From: Pikeienuella piscinae
GTDB lineage: Bacteria > Pseudomonadota > Alphaproteobacteria > Rhodobacterales > Rhodobacteraceae
Length of the DNA stretch: 64,000 nucleotides
Direction: 5' to 3'
NCBI RefSeq assembly: GCF_011044155.1
Contig: NZ_CP049056.1
Coordinates: forward strand, 1,798,001-1,862,000
Made by a program: the position numbers and the translations under genes. Each line of letters begins with the position of its first letter. Within the stretch, counting starts at the first letter, position 1. Below, piece after piece: positions 18,226 to 26,541 of this stretch. Under the pieces are notes generated by a model. The model was not told the DNA's origin and made no database searches. It saw nothing but the letters and a program-made list of their open reading frames with translations.

Positions 18226-19878
18226 TCAGTGGTGCGCCTTGTCCCACATCTCGCGCGTCGGCAGGGTCTCGAACGTGTGCGCCGGCGGCGGGTTGGACAG
18301 GGTCCATTCCAGCGTCTCGGCGTGGTCGCCCCAATAGGCGCGCTCGGTGACCTTCTCGCCCTTGGTGAGCGTGTGCCAGACGACCCAGAGGAAAAAGAGC
18401 AGCGAGATCCCCGTAATGAACGCGCCGTAGGAGGATATATGGTTCCAGAGCCCGAACTGCTCGGGATAGTCGATGTAGCGCCGCGGCATTCCCTGCCGGC
18501 CCAGGAAGTGCTGCGGGAAAAAGGTGATGTTCGCGCCGATGAACATCATCCAGAAATGCAGCTTGCCCGCCCATTCGGGATATTGCCGCCCCGACATCTT
18601 GCCGATCCAGTAGTAGATCCCGGCGAAGATGCCGAAAATAGCTCCGAGGCTCATCACGTAGTGGAAATGCGCCACCACGTAATAGGTATCGTGATAGGCC
18701 CGGTCGACCCCGGCGTTGGCGAGGATGACGCCGGTGACGCCGCCGATGGTGAAGAGGAAGAGGAAGCCCATCGCGAAGAGCATCGGCGTCTTGAACTCGA
18801 TCGAGCCGCCCCACATCGTCGCGATCCATGAGAAGACCTTGATGCCCGTCGGCACAGCGATCGTCATCGACGCGAGCATGAAATAGGCCTGCGTGTGCGC
18901 GCTCATGCCGACGGTGTACATGTGATGCGCCCAGACGACGAAACCGAGCCCGCTGATCGCGATCAGCGCCCAGACCATGCCGAGATATCCGAAGATCGGC
19001 TTCTTGGCGAAGGTCGCGATGACATGGGAGATGATGCCGAAGGCCGGCAGGATCACGATATACACCTCTGGATGGCCGAAGAACCAGAGGATGTGCTGAT
19101 AGAGCACCGGATCGCCGCCGCCGGCGGCGTCGAAGAACGTGGTGCCGAAGTTGCGGTCGGTCAGCAGCATTGTGATCGCGCCGGCGAGAACCGGGAGCGC
19201 GAAGAGGATCATCAGCGCGGTGACCAGGATCGACCAGGCGAAGAGCGGCACCTTGAACAGCGTCATGCCAGGGGCGCGCATGTTGAGGAAAGTGGTGATC
19301 ATGTTGATCGCGCCGAGGATCGACGAGGCGCCCGAAAGGTGGACGGCGAAGATGATCAGGTCCATCGAGAAGCCCTGCTCATGCGTCGAGAGCGGCGCGT
19401 AGAGCACCCAGCCGACGCCGGCGCCAAGTCCGCCATCGCCGCCCGGCACGACCATCGACAGCACCGCGAGAGACGCCCCCGCAAGGAACAGCCAGAATGA
19501 CAGGTTATTCAGCCGCGGAAACGCCATGTCAGGCGCACCGATCATCAGCGGCATGAAATAGTTGCCGAAGCCTCCGAAAAGCAGCGGAATCACCACGAAG
19601 AACATCATCAGGATGCCGTGACCGGTGACCAGCACGTTCCACAGATGCCCGTCCGGCGTGCATTCCGCAGCGGCCAGCCCCTCGAGACACATGTACTGGA
19701 CGCCAGGATCCATCAACTCGAGGCGCATGAACATCGTGAACCCGACCGAGACGACGCCGAGAAACGAAGCCGCGAATAAATACAGAATCCCGATATCCTT
19801 GTGATTCGTCGACATGAACCACCGTGTGAAAAAACCCGGATGGTGGTCGTGCGAATCATGCGCCGCGGCGTCAGCCAT
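18226..19878 (-). CDS. ctaD: Cytochrome c oxidase subunit I (aa3 type)
   Basis: This is the catalytic heme-copper subunit of the aa3 oxidase, an inner-membrane proton pump that reduces oxygen to water. The 550-residue product has the expected twelve or so membrane segments. The N-terminus carries [14 protein letters not shown]. The CuB/cross-linked Tyr motif is [17 protein letters not shown], and the heme ligand region is [29 protein letters not shown] and the K-channel region are also present. Other subunits (ctaC, ctaE) are not in the window, so subunit I is apart from the main cluster, as is common in Rhodobacterales. Confidence 0.98.
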   Translation of the reverse strand: MADAAAHDSHDHHPGFFTRWFMSTNHKDIGILYLFAASFLGVVSVGFTMFMRLELMDPGVQYMCLEGLAAAECTPDGHLWNVLVTGHGILMMFFVVIPLLFGGFGNYFMPLMIGAPDMAFPRLNNLSFWLFLAGASLAVLSMVVPGGDGGLGAGVGWVLYAPLSTHEQGFSMDLIIFAVHLSGASSILGAINMITTFLNMRAPGMTLFKVPLFAWSILVTALMILFALPVLAGAITMLLTDRNFGTTFFDAAGGGDPVLYQHILWFFGHPEVYIVILPAFGIISHVIATFAKKPIFGYLGMVWALIAISGLGFVVWAHHMYTVGMSAHTQAYFMLASMTIAVPTGIKVFSWIATMWGGSIEFKTPMLFAMGFLFLFTIGGVTGVILANAGVDRAYHDTYYVVAHFHYVMSLGAIFGIFAGIYYWIGKMSGRQYPEWAGKLHFWMMFIGANITFFPQHFLGRQGMPRRYIDYPEQFGLWNHISSYGAFITGISLLFFLWVVWHTLTKGEKVTERAYWGDHAETLEWTLSNPPPAHTFETLPTREMWDKAHH

Positions 19879-19908
19879 TTCGTCTCTCCCAGACAGGTGC
19901 TTGGGTCG

Positions 19909-20040
19909 TCAGCTCTTGACGTATTGCTTGACCGATGTATCGGGAATGGCGGCGGCCCTCAACCTGATTGATCGCCGCAGCATGCGGCGAAGCGGCGCTT
20001 CCGCGGCCTCCGACAGTTTCAACGCCGCCGGGCGGGCCAT
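19909..20040 (-). CDS. Possible 43-residue basic small protein between soxR and ctaD
   Basis: A short frame starts at an ATG two bases after the soxR stop and ends 30 bases before the ctaD start. It encodes a 43-residue, Arg/Ala-rich polypeptide beginning MARPAALKLSE and ending KQYVKS. There is no clear ribosome binding site, but the spacing would allow coupling to soxR. I do not recognise a family, and it may be chance. Confidence 0.25.
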   Translation of the reverse strand: MARPAALKLSEAAEAPLRRMLRRSIRLRAAAIPDTSVKQYVKS

Positions 20041-20042
20041 TC

Positions 20043-20525
20043 TCAGACATCGGGCGCGGCCGCGCCCACGGGTATCGGCCTGTCGCCCATCAGATAGCGC
20101 GGGCCCTCTCCCCCGCGCCGCGCCCGGTCGCCGGGATTGTAGAGCGCGCATTTCTTCAGCGAGAGGCAACCGCAGCCGATGCAGCTGTCGAGATTGTCGC
20201 GCAGCTTCGTCAGGGTCTCGATCCGCGCGTCAAGATCGGCGCGGAACATTTCCGCGATCCGCGTCCAGTCGTCTTCGTCCGGCGCGCGTTCATCCGGAAG
20301 CGTCGCCAGTAGATCGCGTATGCGGCTGATGGTGAATCCGAATTTCTGCGCGATCAGCACGAAGGAAAGCCGCCGGATGTCGGACCGACGAAATCGCCGC
20401 TGACCGCCCGGCCCGCGCGACGGGCTGACCAGTCCCTGCGTCTCGTAATAACGGATCGCCGAGACTGCGAGTCCGGTGCGCGACGCGAGCCGCCCGATCG
20501 GCATGACGGCGTCAGAGATCGTCAT
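20043..20525 (-). CDS. soxR: Redox-sensitive transcriptional activator SoxR (MerR family)
   Basis: SoxR is a dimeric MerR-family regulator whose [2Fe-2S] cluster senses redox-active compounds. The 160-residue product has the winged-helix start PIGRLASRTGLAVSAIRYYE and the dimerisation helix. The cluster motif CIGCGCLSLKKC lies at about residues 118-129, diagnostic for SoxR. The ATG at 20525 is preceded by AGGAAG and fits the family start; an in-frame ATG 60 bases upstream lies inside the operator region. A palindromic SoxR box lies just upstream, shared with the divergent VOC gene. As in many alphaproteobacteria no soxS is present, so SoxR probably acts directly on its targets. Confidence 0.96.
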   Translation of the reverse strand: MTISDAVMPIGRLASRTGLAVSAIRYYETQGLVSPSRGPGGQRRFRRSDIRRLSFVLIAQKFGFTISRIRDLLATLPDERAPDEDDWTRIAEMFRADLDARIETLTKLRDNLDSCIGCGCLSLKKCALYNPGDRARRGGEGPRYLMGDRPIPVGAAAPDV

Positions 20526-20543
20526 CTTCGGCTTCCTATATCT

Positions 20544-20574
20544 TGACCTAAAGTTAACTTTAGTAGTTATCGAT
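20544..20574. promoter_or_regulatory. SoxR box / divergent soxR-VOC promoter
   Basis: A perfect 16-base palindrome CTAAAGTTAACTTTAG lies at 20548-20563 between the divergent soxR and VOC genes. It matches the SoxR operator core (AAGTTAACTT) known from enterobacterial SoxR boxes. TTGACC at 20544-20549 can serve as a -35 and TATCGA at 20568-20573 as a -10 toward the VOC gene, leaving an 18-base spacer; long spacers are typical of MerR-family promoters. Confidence 0.85.
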
Positions 20575-20605
20575 GAGTCAGTCAACGCGAATCAGGAGAC
20601 TGACG

Positions 20606-21004
20606 ATGGCCGAAACCACGCTTGAGCACGCCAATGTGACTGTGTCGGATCCGGACGAAACCGCGCGCCGGCTGAGCCGGCTCTTCGGCTGGCGCGTCCG
20701 CTGGACGGGAGCTTCGAAGGATGGCGGCTATACCGTCCATGTCGGCGGCGAGCGCAGCTATCTCGCCCTCTATCGCGGCAAGGGCGCGCAATCGCGCGAG
20801 GCGGTGAGCGCGACGGGTGAAAGCCAGCGCACGCGCGGCGGCCTGAACCATATCGCCGTCACAGTCGACGATCTCGACTCGATCCGCGAACTGGCGGCGA
20901 CGGAGGGATTCAGTCCCGGATCGGTTCAGGATTATGAGCCCGGACGGCGCTTCTATTTTCACGACGGCGACGGGATCGAGTTCGAGGTGGTCTCCTACGC
21001 CTGA
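20606..21004 (+). CDS. VOC-family (glyoxalase/dioxygenase-like) protein, probable SoxR target
   Basis: The 132-residue product is a single-chain vicinal-oxygen-chelate protein. The paired beta-alpha-beta-beta-beta units start with [19 protein letters not shown] and [19 protein letters not shown], and the second unit ends with [16 protein letters not shown]. Metal ligand candidates are the His in each first strand (EHANV, NHIAV) and the Glu in the last strand (EFEVV). AGGAG precedes the ATG by 7 bases. The SoxR box lies directly upstream, so induction by redox-active compounds is likely. The last 10 bases overlap the convergent lipB end. The substrate is unknown. Confidence 0.87.
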   Translation: MAETTLEHANVTVSDPDETARRLSRLFGWRVRWTGASKDGGYTVHVGGERSYLALYRGKGAQSREAVSATGESQRTRGGLNHIAVTVDDLDSIRELAATEGFSPGSVQDYEPGRRFYFHDGDGIEFEVVSYA

Positions 21005-21669
21005 TCCGCCCCCCGCGCGTCTTCGCCGAAGACCGACGCGAAAGCGCGCCTGAGCGCCAGATCGACGGCGGCCATGTCGACCGGAACACCAAGATCGACG
21101 AGGCTGGTGACGCCATGCTCGCGCACGCCGCAGGGCACGATGGCGTCGTAATGCGAAAGATCCGGCTCGACATTCAGCGCGACGCCGTGAAAGGCGACCC
21201 AGCGCCGGAGCCGCACCCCGATCGCCGCGATCTTCGCCTCCGCCGGCGCGCCACTCGGCCCCAGCGGGCGTTCCGGTCTGACCACCCAGACGCCGACGCG
21301 GCCGGCCCGCCGCTCGCCCTTCACGCCGAATTCGCCGATGGCGCGGATCACCCATTCCTCAAGATCATGGACATAGGCGCGAACGTCCCGCCCACGAGCG
21401 CCGACATCGAGCATGGCGTAGGCGACGCGCTGACCCGGTCCATGATAGGTGAACTCGCCGCCGCGACCGGTCCGGTGCACCGGAAATCGGTCGGGAACGA
21501 GAAGATCCGCCTCTCGCGCGCTGGTTCCCGCCGTGATCAACGGCGGATGCTCAAGGAGCCAAACGCATTCCGGGGCCTCGCCGGCATGAATCGCCGCCAC
21601 CCTCGCCTCCTGCCAGGCGAGAGCCACCCGGTAGCCCACCGGTCCGTTGCTGATCCGCCATTCGACCAT
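20995..21669 (-). CDS. lipB: Octanoyl-[acyl-carrier-protein]:protein N-octanoyltransferase (lipoate synthesis)
   Basis: LipB transfers octanoate from ACP to the lipoyl domains of 2-oxoacid dehydrogenases and GcvH, the first step of lipoate biosynthesis; it acts in the cytoplasm. The 224-residue product has [19 protein letters not shown] (about 69-87). Catalytic Lys is in [17 protein letters not shown] and catalytic Cys in IVPCGV, followed by GVTSL. The length is typical. The gene converges on the VOC gene with a 10-base overlap. Confidence 0.97.
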   Translation of the reverse strand: MVEWRISNGPVGYRVALAWQEARVAAIHAGEAPECVWLLEHPPLITAGTSAREADLLVPDRFPVHRTGRGGEFTYHGPGQRVAYAMLDVGARGRDVRAYVHDLEEWVIRAIGEFGVKGERRAGRVGVWVVRPERPLGPSGAPAEAKIAAIGVRLRRWVAFHGVALNVEPDLSHYDAIVPCGVREHGVTSLVDLGVPVDMAAVDLALRRAFASVFGEDARGADQA

Positions 21670-21774
21670 GGCGCGAAGTAAGGCGCGCAGGCGGCGTCCG
21701 GCAAGTCGAAAGACGCATTTCGCCCCTTCACATGACAGGAAGCCGGTGCTATCTCCCGCGCGCTGTCATGAATT

Positions 21775-21861
21775 GCGGTCGTGGCGGAATTGGTAGACGC
21801 GCAGCGTTGAGGTCGCTGTGGGGTAACTCCCGTGGAAGTTCGAGTCTTCTCGACCGCACCA
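21775..21861 (+). tRNA. tRNA-Leu (anticodon GAG)
   Basis: This is an 87-nt class II tRNA with encoded CCA. The acceptor stem is GCGGTCG with CGACCGC then ACCA, the D-arm matches the other tRNA-Leu, the anticodon stem-loop CAGCG-TTGAGGT-CGCTG gives anticodon GAG, and the long variable arm and TTCGAGT T-loop are present. It reads CUC/CUU leucine codons. Its D-arm and T-arm are nearly identical to the tRNA-Leu(CAG) gene at 1382-1468. Confidence 0.97.
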
Positions 21862-22204
21862 TGATCGATCTGAAGAGCGAAACTCTCGACATCTTTCAAG
21901 CGCCAATGTCCCGGGGCGCCAGCAGCTTGTCCGGCGTGCTCGGGCGGGTGCGCGTCCCAACGCATCGCTCTCACGCGCCAGATCCAAGGAATGGAACAGG
22001 GGGGCGCTCGCTCTGCTTTTGACTGGCGCCGCGCACGACGCTCGTCGTCAGGCGGCGAGCGCGTTCACTTCGCACAGCCCGTCGACACCGCCCCGGAACG
22101 CTTCAACCCCGGGAGATATTCCACCATCACGGGCGTGTCCGGCGGCGGCGGCCAATACCGTCGAGCCGATCGATCGTACGAATCGTGGAACGCGTTCCGG
22201 AACG
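21862..22204. other. Intergenic stretch downstream of tRNA-Leu(GAG)
   Basis: About 340 bases lie between the tRNA and the end of the leftward BatD gene. I see no integrase, no repeat of the tRNA 3' end and no convincing reading frame. The short frames crossing it lack motifs and good ribosome binding sites. Confidence 0.55.
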
Positions 22205-23485
22205 CTACTCCCGAACCGCGGGAACGCCACGCGCCCGCCGATTTAGTGGCGGAAGCGCCGACAGAGCGCGGGACGCTCCATCGGGATCCCTTCGCAAGAC
22301 CGCGAGCGCCTCTTCCAGGCCGATCCAGCTTTTCTCTTCATCGTGGGGAGCGGTCGGCCCGAAATGGGCCGCGCCGATTCCGGCGAGCGCGCGCTCGACA
22401 GCCGGAGCGCGCCACGGATCGACGTCCGACTTGCGCGCGGCCCACTCGCCAAGGGCCGCGTAGGTTGCGCTCAGGTCACGCTGGCGCACTGCGCGCAGAA
22501 GCGCTTCATCCGCCCAGCCTTCGCTGGCGAGACTCATGCGGCGGCGTTCGGAGACGAGCACGCGCAACCGCGGCCCGCCCCAGCGGAACGCAAGCCCGAA
22601 CGCTACGATCGTGATGAGTGCGATAACGAACGGCCGGTAGCTCCGGCCAGCGATTCCGGCGCTCCCGGGCGGTGCTTCGACACTGACGCCAAAGCCATCG
22701 ATCTTCGCTGTCTCGACCTTCTTGGTTTTCAAGCTGAACCAGCGAAGCTCGACATCCGGCATGCGCCCGGACCCGCCGCTTTCCGCCATCAGCGTCACGG
22801 TTTCCTTACGCTCGCCCGAAAGGGCGCCGCGTTCGTCCGCCTCGGTGACGACCGGCTCCTCCGGATAGACCGCGACGCCCGGCAGGTCGGTCGGTGGGAT
22901 GAGACGCGGCAGAACCATCGGCGAGACGCCCTCGATATGCGCGGTCACCTCGAGTCTGACGCTGGCGCCCGGCGCCATGTCCTCCGGCTCGCCCTCCAGT
23001 TTCTGCTCCAGAGTCAACGCCTCGGCGGCGATAAACGGGTCCAGCCCCTCCGCCCCTTCGAGCACGGTCCCCGCGAATGTGATCGCCTCGGTCCGCATCA
23101 CCTCGGTGATCGGGCCGCCGCCAGAGTCGGCGTAGGTGACCTTCAACTCCTGCGGCGGAATGGTGAACGACCCGGGAACCAGCGGCGCGATCAGATAGCG
23201 CCGGCTCACCCCGGACCAGGTTTCGCCATCGATCGGCTTGCTGATCGCGGTGGTCGATTTCTCCGGCAGCCGGACGCGAATATTCGGCGTCTCGAGCGAA
23301 GGAAACTCGACCGGCTTCGGAAGCCATGTGGGAACGAGCACGGTGAAACGCAGCGTCAGGAACTGGCCGGGCGCCGCTTCCGTCTCCTCGAACTCCACAT
23401 CCAGTTTCGGCTTCGCCGCGCCCTGCCCGACGGCGACCGGCGCGAAAAGCGTGAATATCAGGAGCACGGCGATCCACTGTCTCAT
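22205..23485 (-). CDS. BatD-family protein (aerotolerance operon)
   Basis: The 426-residue product has a signal peptide (MRQWIAVLLIFTLFAPVAVG). A beta-rich periplasmic region with repeated Ig-like strands (about 25-285) follows, then one transmembrane segment near residue 300 (FVIALITIVAFGLAF) and a cytoplasmic helical tail. This is the BatD (oxygen-tolerance) layout. BatD proteins accompany MoxR ATPases and VWA proteins and probably form a membrane complex that aids folding or assembly in the envelope. The ATG at 23485 overlaps the TPR gene stop (ATGA); an in-frame start 75 bases upstream lies inside that gene and is unlikely. It is the last gene of the leftward moxR operon. Confidence 0.85.
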   Translation of the reverse strand: MRQWIAVLLIFTLFAPVAVGQGAAKPKLDVEFEETEAAPGQFLTLRFTVLVPTWLPKPVEFPSLETPNIRVRLPEKSTTAISKPIDGETWSGVSRRYLIAPLVPGSFTIPPQELKVTYADSGGGPITEVMRTEAITFAGTVLEGAEGLDPFIAAEALTLEQKLEGEPEDMAPGASVRLEVTAHIEGVSPMVLPRLIPPTDLPGVAVYPEEPVVTEADERGALSGERKETVTLMAESGGSGRMPDVELRWFSLKTKKVETAKIDGFGVSVEAPPGSAGIAGRSYRPFVIALITIVAFGLAFRWGGPRLRVLVSERRRMSLASEGWADEALLRAVRQRDLSATYAALGEWAARKSDVDPWRAPAVERALAGIGAAHFGPTAPHDEEKSWIGLEEALAVLRRDPDGASRALSALPPLNRRARGVPAVRE

Positions 23486-24108
23486 TTGCGTTCCACCGCC
23501 TCGGTCGCGAATCTCTGACGCAGGAAGTCCGCGGTCCTCGTGTCCACCGTATTCATCCACTGCTCGGCGGTCAGAAGCTTACCGTCCTCGCTCGACCCCG
23601 CGTCCATATCGGTTTCGGCTCCGCGATTCGCCTCGTTGTCGAGGACGACGTCGTCGGCGCCGATCCCCCGCTCCTCGCCAGTGTCGGACTGCGCGCGCGC
23701 CGTTTCGACATAAGCGACGATCTCCTGCGCCGTAGCGAGATTTTCGGCCGCGCCCGGATAGTCGGGGTCGCGTTTCATCGCAGTCTCAAAGGCGCGTGCG
23801 CCATCGCGGTAGCGCCGGGCCTTGATATGGGCCAGCCCCTCCGCAAACGCGGCGGCGGCAGTTTCGACCCGGCCGTAGACCTCAGCGGATTTCTCGTATT
23901 GGCCATCGCGATAGAGCGCCCTCGCGCACCATTCCTGATTGGCGAACAGTTCCGCCGCGCGCTCATAATCCTTCCGCTCATAGGCGAGACGGCCCTGCTG
24001 ATCCGGCGTCAGGAACCAGCCGGTGACGGCGTCGGCGACGCCGCCGGCCCGCGCGGCGTCCGGCGGCGCGACCGCCGCGCCAATGAAAAACGCGAGCGCC
24101 CAGCGCAT
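23482..24108 (-). CDS. TPR-repeat exported protein of the moxR/Bat operon
   Basis: The 208-residue product has a signal peptide (MRWALAFFIGAAVAPPDAARA) and two to three tetratricopeptide units, visible as QGRLAYERKDYERAAELF, ALYRDGQYEKSAEVYGRV and GLAHIKARRYRDGARAFE. It ends with an acidic tail. This matches the TPR partner (BatC/BatE-like) of MoxR-VWA systems, which probably binds protein partners in the periplasm. The start lies three bases after the restored end of the VWA gene, and its end overlaps batD by ATGA. Confidence 0.82.
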   Translation of the reverse strand: MRWALAFFIGAAVAPPDAARAGGVADAVTGWFLTPDQQGRLAYERKDYERAAELFANQEWCARALYRDGQYEKSAEVYGRVETAAAAFAEGLAHIKARRYRDGARAFETAMKRDPDYPGAAENLATAQEIVAYVETARAQSDTGEERGIGADDVVLDNEANRGAETDMDAGSSEDGKLLTAEQWMNTVDTRTADFLRQRFATEAVERK

Positions 24109-24111
24109 GGT

Positions 24112-25078
24112 TCAGCCACGCCGGAACCAGAGGAGACCGAACGCCAGCGCCGGCCAGGCGAGCATCCAGCCCCGGTCGTCCCAGGGCTGCGTCCCCTCCG
24201 CCGCCAGCGCTTTCCGATAGGCGGAGTTGAGCCGCCGGTCGAGCGCGCGAATAGACGCCCTCGAGCGCGGCCTGATCGGCGGCGTAGAAATATTCACCGC
24301 CGGTGCGCTTGGCGATATCTTCGAGCGCCGAAATATCCACGCGATCTTCGCCCGAAGCGTCCGGGTCGCCAACGCCGATGGTGTAGATCTCCACCCCCTC
24401 GCCGCGCGCGATCTCGGCGGCGTTGACGACGTTCATTCGGCTGGCGGTGTCTGCGCTGTCGGAAAGAAGGATCAGTAGGCGCTGCTCGATATCGCTGCTC
24501 TCGAAAGTGCGGATGGCGAGGCCGATCGCGTCGCCAAGCGCGGTGTGTGGCCCGGCCATGCCGACCTCGGTCTGCGCCAGAAGGTCAGTGATCGTCCGCA
24601 AGTCCTCGGTCAGCGGCGCCTGCACATATGCCTTGGAGCCGAAGACGATGAGCGCCACGCGGTCCCCTTCCCGCGTGGCGACGAATTCGGTGATGACATC
24701 GCGCACCGCCGCCAGCCGCTGGCGTTTTTCTCCGTCCGGCATCTTGAAATCCTTCGCGTCCATCGAGCCGGAGATGTCGATGGAAAGGATCACGTCGCGC
24801 GCGGCGCGGGTGACTTCGACCGGCTCGCCGATCCGCTCCGGCCGCGCGGCGGCGAGGACGATCAGCGCCCAGACGAGGATCGCCGCGATCATCAGGAGCC
24901 GGGAGCGGCGTATGACGATCAATCCCGAGCCGGGCTCGGCGCCTGCCGTCTCCATGATGCGCCGGAGGAATGGGAAGCACAGCGCCGGCACACGCTCGCG
25001 ATGGGGCGGCGCAAAACGCCAGACGAGCAGAGGAAGCGGCAGCAGGAGAAGCGCCCAGGGAAAAGCAAGGGCGATCAT
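24112..25078 (-). pseudogene. VWA-domain membrane protein (BatA/BatB type), interrupted by a +1 frameshift
   Basis: The gene encodes a membrane-anchored von Willebrand A protein. N-terminal hydrophobic segments (about 5-20 and 60-80) precede a VWA domain with an intact MIDAS: IDISGSMDAKDF, the Thr in GPHTALGDAI and the Asp in LLSDSADT. After ALEGVYS the reading frame goes wrong: the expected C-terminus (ALDRRLNSAYRKAL to a final membrane helix ending LAFGLLWFRRG) continues in another frame and stops three bases before the TPR gene. The unshifted frame runs 130 bases into the TPR gene as Arg-rich sequence. The length is 967 bases, one more than a multiple of three. The lesion lies in GCGCGC near 24242-24252. 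It may be a sequence error or true inactivation. The start overlaps DUF4381 by ATGA. Confidence 0.8.
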
Positions 25079-25548
25079 GCGCGGCCCGCCGCCCTGTGCG
25101 TTCTGATCCAGCGCCGGGCCAGCGCGGCGAGGCCGGGCGTCGGCGAAACCGGCCGATAGGGCGCCTCGACGATGGCGCCCCCCGCCCCGCCAGCAAAGCC
25201 GCCCGCCTTCGCATGCGCATCGAGAAACCTCAGCCACCGCTCGCCGGTGAGGGAAGCGACATCCGTGCGCGGATAGGCTTTGAGCGCGGTGCGCCGCAGG
25301 ATCTCGGCGATCAGGGCGGGATCGTCCCCGGCGCGGTCAAGCTCGGCCAGCGCCGCGCGGCGATAGGCGTTGGCGCGATAGCAGGCGACGGCGCGCCAGA
25401 CGGCCCAGGCCGCGAGCGCGAGCAGGATCAGCGCAAGCGCCGCCCAGCCCCAGGTCTGCGGCGCCCATGAAACCGGCGTCGGCTCCGGCGCCTCCACCAG
25501 TTTGTCGAGCAGTTCAAGGAGGGACTGCGGGGCCTCTTTGTCTCTCAC
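25075..25548 (-). CDS. DUF4381 domain-containing membrane protein
   Basis: The 157-residue product has one transmembrane segment (about residues 30-48) after a short N-terminal LLELLDKLVEAPEP region, then a cytoplasmic helical domain with LAELDRAGDD, TALKAYPRTDVASLTGERWLRFLD. This fits DUF4381, found between DUF58 and VWA genes in MoxR operons. The start is taken as the GTG at 25548, which overlaps the DUF58 stop (GTGA) and has GGAGGGG just before it. A longer in-frame ATG start would lie inside DUF58. It overlaps the VWA gene by ATGA. Confidence 0.82.
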   Translation of the reverse strand: MRDKEAPQSLLELLDKLVEAPEPTPVSWAPQTWGWAALALILLALAAWAVWRAVACYRANAYRRAALAELDRAGDDPALIAEILRRTALKAYPRTDVASLTGERWLRFLDAHAKAGGFAGGAGGAIVEAPYRPVSPTPGLAALARRWIRTHRAAGRA

Positions 25549-26534
25549 CGCCGCCCCTCCGCCAGCCCCATCAGCCGGCGAATTTGCGGCACGCTTTCCT
25601 CCGCCCTCGTCAGCGGCAGCACCGGCACGCCGAAGCGCCGGCGCCAGTCGAGGATCTCTCCGATCCGACCCTCCGCCATGTCCGCCAGCCACCGGTGGAT
25701 CTCCACCTCGCCAGTGTCGATCTCGGCCTGCAATTCACCATCCGAGACGACGACGCGCAGGTCCTGCGGCAGCGCCCGCGCGTATGGGTCGGAGACGAGA
25801 CCAAGCACAAGATCGTTATGCCGCGGAAGCCCGGAGACAAGCCGGTGGGTCGTCTCGTCGATCCCGTCGAAATCGCTGAAGATAAGCACGAGGTGATCAC
25901 GCTTCGCGATCCGCGCGACCGATTGCAGAACCCGGTTGAGCGGCATCGGCTCAACCGCCGGCGTCTCGGCCGAAAGTAACTTATTCGCATCCGCAAGCGC
26001 GGTCAGAAACCCGGTCAGCGCCATGCGGCTCCGGCGCGGCCTGATCGCGGCGATGTTCCGGTCGCCGAAGACGATGCCGCCGACACGGTCGCCATGATCG
26101 AAGATGCGAAAAGCGGCGAGCGCGGCGGCCTCCGCGGCGGTCACCGATTTCATGTTGAGAACGGAGCCGAAGAACATCGACATGCGTTGATCGACGACGA
26201 TCAGCGCCGGACGGTCGCGCTCCTCGGTGAAGACCCGGATATGAGGCTTGCCGGTTCGCGCGGTCACTTTCCAGTCGATCGCCCGCACGTCGTCGGAGGG
26301 CAGATAGTCGCGCAATTCCTCGAAATTGAGGCCGCGCCCGCGCAACTTGGAGGCGTGACGCCCGTTCAGGACGCTCCGCGCGGGTTGCCTCGGCAAAAAG
26401 CTGATCCGGCGCGCGCGGCCCTCCAGCGACCTCAGATGCCCCAACGTGACGCCGACGCGCGGATCGCTCTCCCCCACGGGCGTGGGCGCTTCCCCGATCC
26501 CGGCTCTGGCGAGCGCGGCCCTGTCTCTCACCAC
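25545..26534 (-). CDS. DUF58 domain-containing protein
   Basis: The 329-residue product has the DUF58 hallmark DDVRAIDWKVTARTGKPHIR at about residues 80-99, followed by a VWA-like region (ALIVVDQRMSMFFG) with a degenerate MIDAS. DUF58 proteins are standard partners of MoxR AAA+ ATPases. The start is GTG, one of two adjacent in-frame GTG codons, seven bases after the moxR stop. Its end overlaps DUF4381. No membrane span is evident, so it is probably cytoplasmic or membrane-associated. Confidence 0.87.
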   Translation of the reverse strand: MVRDRAALARAGIGEAPTPVGESDPRVGVTLGHLRSLEGRARRISFLPRQPARSVLNGRHASKLRGRGLNFEELRDYLPSDDVRAIDWKVTARTGKPHIRVFTEERDRPALIVVDQRMSMFFGSVLNMKSVTAAEAAALAAFRIFDHGDRVGGIVFGDRNIAAIRPRRSRMALTGFLTALADANKLLSAETPAVEPMPLNRVLQSVARIAKRDHLVLIFSDFDGIDETTHRLVSGLPRHNDLVLGLVSDPYARALPQDLRVVVSDGELQAEIDTGEVEIHRWLADMAEGRIGEILDWRRRFGVPVLPLTRAEESVPQIRRLMGLAEGRR

Positions 26535-26541
26535 CCGGTCC

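Noticed and set aside
21775-22204. tRNA-Leu(GAG) as an integration site for a mobile element
   Set aside because: No integrase and no repeat of the tRNA 3' end was found downstream; the neighbouring genes look like core genome.
24112-24252. Programmed +1 frameshift in the VWA gene
   Set aside because: The site is GCGCGC without a known slippery motif or stimulatory structure that I can see, so mutation or error is preferred.
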